DNA of 30,309 nucleotides from NCBI GenBank assembly GCA_009746045.1, contig RPFO01002244.1:1-30309 (forward strand), read 5' to 3'. The notes below the pieces were generated by a model, which saw only the letters and a list, made by a program, of their open reading frames with translations, did no database searches and was not told the DNA's origin. Shown piece by piece: positions 24,789 through 30,309 of the stretch. The DNA is from Mesostigma viride (taxonomy: Eukaryota > Streptophyta > Mesostigmatophyceae > Mesostigmatales > Mesostigmataceae). Made by a program: the position numbers and the translations under genes. Position 1 is the stretch's first letter; the number at the start of each line of letters is the position of its first letter.

Positions 24789-25550
24789 ATGGCGACTGCG
24801 GCCTGCCGCGATTGCGGCCTGCGTTTCCCGAAGGACAGCGACGAGTTCCTCCCCAAGCGCGGTTGCAAGCGCACGAGTCGCTGTTCCAAGTGCCGCTCCA
24901 AACGCCTCGCCAACGCAAAGCGCAACAAGGCCGAGAAGCAGAGGATGGAGGAGGAGCTATGGCAGCGGATGAAGCACGAAATGGGGCTCTTCGAAACGCC
25001 CCGTGAGGAGAACTTCCCCGCCCCCAAGAAGGTGTGCGTTCCCTCCCGCCGCCGCCGCGATTTCAAGCCCCCGCACGACGGGATGGGCGCCAGAGTCAAG
25101 GATCTGCCCAGACTCTCCATGCGGTGCTCCGATTTCTCTCGCGGCAACCCGCTTGCCGCCTGGGTGGTGACTCGCGACGAGATTTTGGGCCGCGAAAACG
25201 CCGCTCGCGAGCTGGAGAATGCCCGTTTGGCCCGGATGGACAGGGAAAATCGCGAGGCCCCCGTTTCTGTCGACCAAGTCGAGCAGGAGGAGGAGGAGCA
25301 GGAGGAGGAGGAGCAGGCTCCTTCCGATCACGAGATGAGCGATTTCGAAGGCTCCGTCCCCTCGTACTCTTACACCTCCTCCGAGGAGGAGGAGGAGGTG
25401 GGGAGCAAGTCCCCCGCCAGGATCTGGACGTGGATGACACGTTCTTCGGCTGCAACTTTGACGATCTGGACTTGGATGCCACCTTCGATCCGTGCAAGAG
25501 CCTGCACGAGATGGCCGCCTCTGTCAAACTGTGAATACTGTGGGGAATAG
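24789..25550 (+). CDS. Zinc-ribbon, acidic regulatory protein, frame-broken at C-terminus (253 aa as read)
   Basis: ATG at 24789. C6-x2-C9 and C32-x2-C35 with FPKDSDEFLPKRG between make a small zinc ribbon of the kind often beside DNA-binding regions. A basic helix follows (KCRSKRLANAKRNKAEKQR). Middle is charged; residues about 167-177 and 203-209 are runs of glutamate. After about 25411 this frame turns Trp/Thr-rich and implausible, while the -1 frame continues acidic (to 25534). I infer a viral transcriptional regulator: zinc ribbon, basic helix, acidic tail. The C5 run at 25411-25415 is a likely missing-base site. Confidence 0.65.
   Translation: MATAACRDCGLRFPKDSDEFLPKRGCKRTSRCSKCRSKRLANAKRNKAEKQRMEEELWQRMKHEMGLFETPREENFPAPKKVCVPSRRRRDFKPPHDGMGARVKDLPRLSMRCSDFSRGNPLAAWVVTRDEILGRENAARELENARLARMDRENREAPVSVDQVEQEEEEQEEEEQAPSDHEMSDFEGSVPSYSYTSSEEEEEVGSKSPARIWTWMTRSSAATLTIWTWMPPSIRARACTRWPPLSNCEYCGE
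25411..25534 (+). CDS. Probable true acidic C-terminus of the 24789 gene in the -1 frame
   Basis: In this frame the text reads QDLDVDDTFF, then NFDDLDLDATFDPC and LHEMAASVKL before a stop at 25534. Alternating Asp/Leu/Phe is typical of acidic activation domains, and codon third positions look natural here but not in the frame of the longer reading. It joins the gene at the C5 run. Confidence 0.55.
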
Positions 25551-25659
25551 GACTCTGTCAGCCCCTCTCTCCTATTTATGAAACTCGTAATCCTATTTTT
25601 AATGCAAACTCGACTTGTGTCTCAAACATGCGTGCCCACAATGAGTCTTCTCTAATTCT
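25551..25659. other. Gene-free spacer after the 24789 gene
   Basis: No gene, repeat or clear polyadenylation signal seen before the repeat block begins at about 25660. Confidence 0.5.
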
Positions 25660-26060
25660 GGCATAGGGGGTGGAGATGGAGATAGTGGAGATGCATCTCC
25701 ATACCCCCCCTCCCTTCTCCCAAAACTTTTCTGGCAGGAAATACTCATGCAAATTCCAATATTGTCCCGTGGAATCCTAACTGTCCAATTATAAGTATTT
25801 TACGCGATGGTGACGAGTGACAGCATAAGAGGGTGCGCGGGGCGGTGGAGATAGTGGAGATAGTGGAGATGCATCTCCATACCCCCCCTCCCTTCTCCCA
25901 AAACTTTTCTGGCAGGAAATACTCATGCAAATTCCAATATTGTCCCGTGGAATCCTAACTGTCCAATTATAAGTATTTTACGCGATGGTGACGCGTGACA
26001 GCATAAGAGGGTGCGCGGGGCGGTGGAGATAGTGGAGATAGTGGAGATGCATCTCCACCC
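25660..26060. repeat. Tandem 178-bp repeats (two full copies, third started)
   Basis: The palindrome GGAGATGCATCTCC recurs at 25687, 25865 and 26043, a constant spacing of 178 bp. Each unit has tandem GTGGAGATA 9-mers, the palindrome, a C-rich tract, CAAAACTTTTCTGGCAGG, CCAATATTGTCCCGTGGAAT and TTACGCGATGGTGACG. The copies are nearly identical. After the third palindrome the sequence diverges. An inverted copy lies at 26977-27127. Confidence 0.9.
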
Positions 26061-26099
26061 CCCCCCTCCTCTCGAAAAACTTTCCCGGGCGGGGACGGA

Positions 26100-26200
26100 G
26101 TGGAGATAGTGGAGATAGAGGTGGAGATAGGTACCTCCACGACTTCGACCTTTGTTTTCTGAAAAGGAGAAGGATTTTGGAGGAAACGGATAGCGGGATG
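26100..26200 (+). repeat. Left arm of a ~100-bp inverted repeat
   Basis: Reverse complement of 26866-26965 with about 90 of 100 positions equal by eye and no gaps. Includes GTGGAGATA repeats, GGTACCTCCAC and GAAAAGGAGAAGGATTT. Confidence 0.85.
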
Positions 26201-26390
26201 CGATCAGGCGACTCTCTGGCTTTCCGTGCCCGCCCCTCTCTCGACCCAGTTCCCACCGGGTGGGGAGAATTCTCGGCATTCGACAGAGTGGAGATAGTGG
26301 AGATAGTGGAGATTCATCTCCATACCCCCCCCTCCCTTGAAAAACTTTTTCCTGGACCAGAGTTCTCGCATCTGCCGCCAAGCACTGTCT
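26201..26390. other. Inner arm with GTGGAGATA cluster
   Basis: Contains three GTGGAGATA-type copies, GGAGATTCATCTCC (a variant of the palindrome) and a poly-C plus GAAAAACTTTTTCC motif. The mirror of this inner arm lies at 26710-26790 on the other side of the AT-rich array. No gene. Confidence 0.6.
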
Positions 26391-26680
26391 CTCTGCTGCC
26401 CATAAAATTTTGTATATTTACGACTATTTCTCTCTGCTGCCCATAAAATTTTGTATACATTCCACGGGAAGTATAAAAGTTTCCCTCTGCTGCCCATAAA
26501 ATTTTGTATATATTCCACGGGAAGTATAAAAGTTTCCCTCTGCTGCCCATAAAATTTTGTATATATTCCACGGGAAGTATAAAAGTTTCCCTCTGCTGCC
26601 CATAAAATTTTGTATATTTATAACTATTTCTCTCTGCTGCCCATAAAATTTTATGTATATTCTTAGCATTTCCCGGCACC
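26391..26680. repeat. AT-rich tandem array of 41- and 53-bp units at the centre of the inverted repeats
   Basis: Units beginning CTCTGCTGCCCATAAAATTT start at 26391, 26432, 26485, 26538, 26591 and 26632, spacings 41, 53, 53, 53, 41. The 53-bp units carry TCCACGGGAAGTATAAAAG, including the inverse of CCCGTGGA and a TATAAAA. The array is symmetrical in unit length and is flanked by inverted arms. Minus-strand open frames with a repeated KFYGQQRE text are a by-product of it. Confidence 0.9.
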
Positions 26681-26865
26681 TGCCAGCGCAGAGACTGCAT
26701 TCCGTTCCAGCCAAAAAAGTTTTTGGAAGGAGGGGGGGGTATGGAGATGCATCTCCACTATCTCCACTATCTCCACTCCGTGGAACCCCGAGGACTGGCT
26801 CTCGAGCACCGAGAAACTTGTCATGAAACCCGGTTTATCAGAATCCTAGAGACTCCCCCTATCCG

Positions 26866-26965
26866 ATCCCGCTGTCCCTTTCCTCCGAAATCCTTCTCCT
26901 TTTCGAAACACAGAGGTCAAAGTGGTGGAGGTACCTATCTCCACCTCCATCTCCACTATCTCCAC
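26866..26965 (-). repeat. Right arm of the ~100-bp inverted repeat
   Basis: Pairs with 26100-26200 in reverse complement at about 90% by eye. Confidence 0.85.
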
Positions 26966-26976
26966 CCCGTGCTGGC

Positions 26977-27127
26977 GTCTGTCACCATCGCGTAAAATAC
27001 TTGGAATGGGACAGTTAGGATTCCACGGGACAATATTGGAATTTGCGCGAGTATTTCCTGCCAGAAAAGTTTTAGGAGAAGGGAGGGGGGGGTATGGAGA
27101 TGAATCTCCACTATCTCCATCTCCACT
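26977..27127 (-). repeat. Inverted copy of the 178-bp repeat unit
   Basis: In reverse complement it reproduces the order of the units at 25660-26016: CGCGATGGTGAC, the CCCGTGGAAT motif, CCAATATTG, CAAAACTTTTCTGGCAGG-like sequence, a C-rich tract, GGAGATTCATCTCC and GTGGAGATA. Diverged at several positions. Confidence 0.8.
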
Positions 27128-27156
27128 CCACACTGCCGCGGGCCTCGTCGCGCTTC

Positions 27157-27324
27157 TCGCATCTGTCACTCCCGTGGACTATGCTCGCATCTGTCACTCC
27201 CGTGGACTATGCTCGCATCTGTCACTCCCGTGGACTATGCTCGCATCTGTCACTCCCGTGGACTATGCTTGCGTCTGTCACCTGCCGGACTATGCTTGCG
27301 TCTGTCACCTACCTAGGCTGTTTA
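27157..27324 (+). repeat. Six tandem 28-bp repeats
   Basis: Units start at 27157, 27185, 27213, 27241, 27269 and 27297. The first four are near-identical (TCGCATCTGTCACTCCCGTG plus GACTATGC). The last two have diverged (TGCGTCTGTCACCT...). Each of the first four carries CCCGTGGA. There are no spacers, so it is not a CRISPR array. Confidence 0.9.
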
Positions 27325-27406
27325 GGACTTGTGTTTTTTCGCGAAAGTTTGGGTGACTCATTGTTGAGATTGGGCTCATTGTTGGACTTGTGTTTTTTCA
27401 TTAAAA

Positions 27407-27437
27407 AATAAAGGATAGATTACACCCCGTCACGGGG
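27407..27437 (+). terminator. Plus-strand AATAAA followed by a 13-bp hairpin
   Basis: AATAAA at 27407-27412 and CCCCGTCACGGGG (27425-27437), a perfect hairpin with a one-base centre. No plus-strand coding gene ends nearby, so it might end a non-coding transcript through the repeats or be chance. The minus-strand gene ends at 27469, 32 bp away. Confidence 0.35.
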
Positions 27438-27468
27438 CTAGACTAAGTGTGTACGAGGACATCCTAAT

Positions 27469-28896
27469 TTACACAACCCTGGCCACCTTGGCGCGAGAAC
27501 GGGTCACCATCTTCTCCATCTCCCCGCGCTTCCGCGAGGAGCTGCGCAGGATCATCTGTGTGATCTGCACGACCGGCGCCTGCTCCACAGCCTGCACCAC
27601 TGGCGCCTGCTCCTCCTGGCGCCACATGCAGAAGGCGGACGGAATGCCCTCTGCCTTCCTCCTCTCCTCCTGCAACATCTTCTCCTCGCGCTCCTTCTTC
27701 TCCTTCTGCCTCCTCTCCTCCTGCAGCTCCCTCTCCTCCTGCTCAAACAGCCTCGACAGCATCATGGTCTTGTGCATCAAGCGCTCGGCACGCATTTCTG
27801 CGACCTCCTCCTCCGTCGTTGCTGGGTGCTTCTCATACTCCCTCAGCTCCTCCAAGCACTCCTCCTGCAACCGCGCCTGGTAGATTGGAAACTCGTACAT
27901 GACCCTCTGCTCCAAAGGGATCGCAGCGCGCTCCTTCTTGATCTCCGCCAGCACCGGGGTCAGGCACCAAGCGGGCAAGGCCCTGAACCCCTTGTGGACC
28001 CAATAGGGGACGCACTCGGAGGCCTTCTCCATCCTCTCGGATTCCATCGGGTCCCGGGAGGGATTCCGCATGTGCACCTTGAACCGGATATCCCTCAGCC
28101 TGCGAACGACTTCCTCCATGTTCTTGATCGCCGGCTTGATGCTCTCGCTGGTGTCGAGCTGCTCCTCCGAAGGCGCGGACATGTTGAATTCCATCCTGGA
28201 CTTGGTAAGCATCCAGATGAGGTTGGAGTGCATCCTCGGGTTGTGGTTCACGAAGAACTTCAAAGCGGAAGGCCTGCCCCCGTCGCAGTCGATGGAGTAC
28301 CTCGACGGAGTGTTCTTGAACTCCAGCTTGGCGTCTTCGGCCTCCCTCATCTCGAGCCAGATGCGCCTCTCGTCGAAAAAGTCCTTCCTGCGCACCAGCT
28401 CCTTGATGTCCAGCTTCTGGCCCAGCTTCTCGGCGTCTTTGGCGCTCCTTGCGTGCATAAAGCCGTTCCAACAGATCTCCTTGGTGGTGTCGCAGAGGAG
28501 CTCGATCGTCTTCTCCCTCTGCATGTGCGCCTTCTCCACCAGCTCGTCGTTGAGGCCGAGCTCGATCTTGTCGTTCCAGTTCTTGGCGTCGCATGACCAC
28601 GTAATGAAGGTACCCCGCGGAGTCGGCGTGGTGCGGATTTTGGGCGGCTCGTTGTAGAGCTGCACGGACTTCTGGAAAACGCTGCGAGCCTTCTTCAAGC
28701 CGTGAAGGGAGGTGCGATGGCGCTTGAACTTGTCGGTGGAAGGCCTCCCGCTGTACTCGTAGAGGAGAAAAGGGATAGGCTTCTTGAAATTGCCGAAATG
28801 CGCCTCGCCTCTGGCCAGAAAAACTTCGCGCTTGAGGAAGATATCCCGCTCGCACAGGAGGATGGCGAGATCCGAGGGGCCTTGGTATTCCGCCAT
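27469..28896 (-). CDS. Hypothetical charged protein, probably nuclear (475 aa)
   Basis: Start at ATG 28896-28894 (AGCT-ATGGC context, as at 29651), 87 bp after a TATAAAA box (28977-28983 on the plus strand). The open frame runs on upstream to 29364, through the promoter, and is rejected there. Residues about 1-330 are helical and charged without a family I recognise. Then comes a long Glu/Arg coiled coil (EQEERELQEERRQKEKKERE) at about residues 385-430, a Gln/Ala-rich stretch with a repeated EQAPVVQ, and a basic C-terminus, SRKRGEMEKMVTRSRAKVAR, that could be a nuclear localisation signal. Likely an early regulatory or replication-associated protein, from its promoter type. Confidence 0.75.
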   Translation of the reverse strand: MAEYQGPSDLAILLCERDIFLKREVFLARGEAHFGNFKKPIPFLLYEYSGRPSTDKFKRHRTSLHGLKKARSVFQKSVQLYNEPPKIRTTPTPRGTFITWSCDAKNWNDKIELGLNDELVEKAHMQREKTIELLCDTTKEICWNGFMHARSAKDAEKLGQKLDIKELVRRKDFFDERRIWLEMREAEDAKLEFKNTPSRYSIDCDGGRPSALKFFVNHNPRMHSNLIWMLTKSRMEFNMSAPSEEQLDTSESIKPAIKNMEEVVRRLRDIRFKVHMRNPSRDPMESERMEKASECVPYWVHKGFRALPAWCLTPVLAEIKKERAAIPLEQRVMYEFPIYQARLQEECLEELREYEKHPATTEEEVAEMRAERLMHKTMMLSRLFEQEERELQEERRQKEKKEREEKMLQEERRKAEGIPSAFCMWRQEEQAPVVQAVEQAPVVQITQMILRSSSRKRGEMEKMVTRSRAKVARVV

Positions 28897-29650
28897 AGCT
28901 GCGAAAGTGTGAGAGGAGAGTGTTGGGTGCGTTGAGCGAGTGGGATGCGAGTGGCGAGACGAGGTGGGGAGGCGCCTTTTATACCTTGCTGCCACTTCTT
29001 GACGAGATCTCCCGTGGTCGAGTGCTGAAGTCCGCATATCGCTTCGTGGCGAGCCACGAGCCGCTAGATAGGCGCGTGCAACCGTAACCGTCGTCGTAAC
29101 CGCGCAAAAGTGTCCCGTGGACACTGGCGACCACGGGAATTTTTCTTCTAGAAGCGTAACCGTAAATATCTTGTCCCCGTGGACACTGGCGACCACGGGA
29201 TTTTTTTCCGCTAGAAGCGTAACCGTAACTATCTTGTCCCCGTAGACCGTGGAAGGCCACGGGATTTTTTCCGCGGCGGCGTAACCGTAACTATCCGATT
29301 CCGTAACCGCCGGATATTTTTCCCCGTGGCTGCGTGGCCGCGAAAACCCTGTCCCCGTGGACAACGTAACCGCCAGATATTTTCCTCGTGGTTCCGTAAC
29401 CGCAAAAACCCTGCCCCCGTGGACAAAGTAACCGCCGGAAAGTTCTCCCGTGGCTGCGTGGCCGCGAAAATAAATATCCCCGTGGTGGACCGCGGCCAGG
29501 TAACGGCCGAAAAGTGGCTACGTGGCTAATTCAGCACCTTGTAACCGCCGCGGCGGCCTGGAAGGTATAAAACCCGGTGCACGACCACGGGGCTCTCACC
29601 TCGCTCTCACTATCACCTGATCTCTAACTCTCTCTCTCTCTCTCTCAGCT
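28897..29650. promoter_or_regulatory. Divergent promoter/enhancer with GTAACNG and CCCGTGGA repeats
   Basis: Drives 28896 (minus) and 29651 (plus). TATAAAA at 28983-28977 on minus and at 29566-29572 on plus, each 85-87 bp from its ATG. Twelve or so GTAACCG/GTAACGG copies lie at 29084-29545 in one orientation, in about 60-75 bp repeat units with CCCGTGG(A) and CGACCACGGG, for example CCCGTGGA at 29114, 29176, 29354 and 29416. A (CT)n run precedes the 29651 start. No gene. Confidence 0.75.
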
Positions 29651-30309
29651 ATGGCCAACCAGATCGTTTCTCAAGTGTACAAAGTCCCAGAGCTTTACGA
29701 ACTCCGTGAGAAAACGGATCCATTTGGTGACTTCTCCGAGTTCAGGGTCTTGTGCGTGGGGGAGTTCGCTGAGGTGGGTCAACTGGTGGCTCAAACCGCG
29801 GAAACGGGGATGAGGATGATGACCAAGGTGACAGCTCACGTTATGGATCAATTTGCAGTAATGGGGGGCTTTCCAGACTCTTTGGAAATGCTTTTTGCCC
29901 ACTGCGCGCTCGTTTCCCCGACTCAGCTCAAGAACGGCCGTTCCGTGCGCTCTCATGAGGAGACCATGCTGCCCGGGAAAATAAAACAAGGGCCCGTTCT
30001 TAAGAAGATAAGGCCTCTCGCCTATGAAGCGTTTTGGCATCATGAATTGGATCCGATTGGCAACCCGATTCCGCTCAAGGTCAACTTCCCCGTATCCTCC
30101 CGGCAGCCTAAACCGATTCTCAAGGTGGGCATCATCTGGGCTCCGGCCTACTCCGTGCTGGATTGGTTCACGATGTTCAACTTTACCCAGGAGGATATGG
30201 TTCCCTCCGCCCCCGGCGCGCCGAAGACGCGCTTGGAGAGAGTTCATGAAAAGTTTCACCTCCCCATGCCCGGTTCGTGGACGCCTATCACCACGTACCT
30301 GACTTCCGT
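29651..30309 (+). CDS. Hypothetical protein, partial at the window end (first 219 aa)
   Basis: ATG at 29651 in the context CAGCT-ATGGCC, 85 bp after TATAAAA (29566-29572). The frame stays open to the last base of the window and is not closed. The text opens MANQIVSQVYKVPELYELRE, with few charged runs, evenly spread hydrophobic residues and tryptophans (WAPAYSVLDWFTMF), giving the look of a globular folded protein. No motif I recognise. Its promoter type links it to the genes at 24789 and 28896 as a probable early gene. The C-terminus is outside the window. Confidence 0.75.
   Translation, partial: MANQIVSQVYKVPELYELREKTDPFGDFSEFRVLCVGEFAEVGQLVAQTAETGMRMMTKVTAHVMDQFAVMGGFPDSLEMLFAHCALVSPTQLKNGRSVRSHEETMLPGKIKQGPVLKKIRPLAYEAFWHHELDPIGNPIPLKVNFPVSSRQPKPILKVGIIWAPAYSVLDWFTMFNFTQEDMVPSAPGAPKTRLERVHEKFHLPMPGSWTPITTYLTS

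Noticed and set aside
24403-24918. Minus-strand Arg/Thr-rich frame of 171 codons
   Set aside because: Composition reflects the GTAACNG promoter repeats and antisense of the 24789 gene; no independent promoter.
26314-26700. Minus-strand open frame of 128 codons with repeated KFYGQQRE text
   Set aside because: It is the translation of the AT-rich 53-bp repeat array; overlapping frames show the same repeat, there is no promoter, and the unit is not a multiple of three.
27157-27324. CRISPR array
   Set aside because: The 28-bp units are head-to-tail with no spacers.
27772-28596. Plus-strand open frame of 274 codons
   Set aside because: Antisense shadow of the charged 475-residue gene, with Leu/His/Arg-rich text typical of reverse-frame reading.
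28897-29364. 156-residue N-terminal extension of the 28896 gene
   Set aside because: It would be encoded by the promoter repeats and TATA box; the ATG after the TATA box is the better start.
29630-29650. 3' splice acceptor ((CT)n followed by CAG) before the 29651 start
   Set aside because: No matching donor or upstream exon is visible; a CT-rich leader fits equally.

Overview
The window looks like part of a large double-stranded DNA virus of a eukaryote, most likely a nucleocytoplasmic large DNA virus (Nucleocytoviricota) whose family I cannot name, or an integrated copy of one. Support: a superfamily 2 helicase of the poxvirus/asfarvirus/mimivirus transcription type (3052-5034), a KilA-N protein, a phytanoyl-CoA-dioxygenase-like protein, several N-terminal Cys3His mini zinc-finger proteins, long disordered probable virion proteins, genes packed tightly on both strands, and no bacterial ribosome binding sites. 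No tRNA, rRNA, CRISPR array or insertion sequence is visible.

Layout. 1-3005 (minus) encodes a modular PAN/Apple-domain protein broken by one base. 3052-5034 (plus) is the helicase, with two compensating frame breaks. 5339-6610 holds small membrane proteins, two of them frame-broken. 6639-8709 holds a probable beta-rich structural protein, two small minus-strand proteins and a type II membrane protein. 8710-20337 is dominated by three long low-complexity proteins sharing a short N-terminal signature (NPxL ... G-P/S-G ... G). Between them lie a zinc-finger protein flanked by a duplicated 43-bp promoter segment and a pair of minus-strand genes. 20367-24394 holds three more Cys3His proteins, the KilA-N protein and the dioxygenase with a C-terminal membrane anchor.

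From about 24.4 kb the character changes. Three genes (24789 plus, 28896 minus, 29651 plus) each have a TATAAAA box 81-87 bp before the ATG, pyrimidine-rich leaders and, for the regions at 24.5 kb and 29.1-29.5 kb, arrays of GTAACCG/GTAACGG. Between the first two genes is a gene-free 1.9-kb block (25551-27468): tandem 178-bp units, roughly 100-bp inverted repeats about 90% matched, an AT-rich central array of 41/53-bp units, and six 28-bp repeats. The octamer CCCGTGGA recurs in every one of these repeat classes and in the promoter at 29.1-29.4 kb. I read this as a candidate replication origin/enhancer beside strongly promoted, probably early, regulatory genes. This is inference.

At least six reading frames are interrupted by single-base shifts, nearly all of the missing-one-base type and several at homopolymers. 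Uncorrected sequencing indels are the simplest explanation. Decay of an integrated copy or programmed frameshifting remain possible.

How the genes may work together: helicase and KilA-N/zinc-finger proteins in transcription and nucleic-acid control, the signature-bearing long proteins and PAN protein in the virion or its surface, the small membrane proteins in the envelope or internal membrane, and the right-hand module in early regulation and replication.
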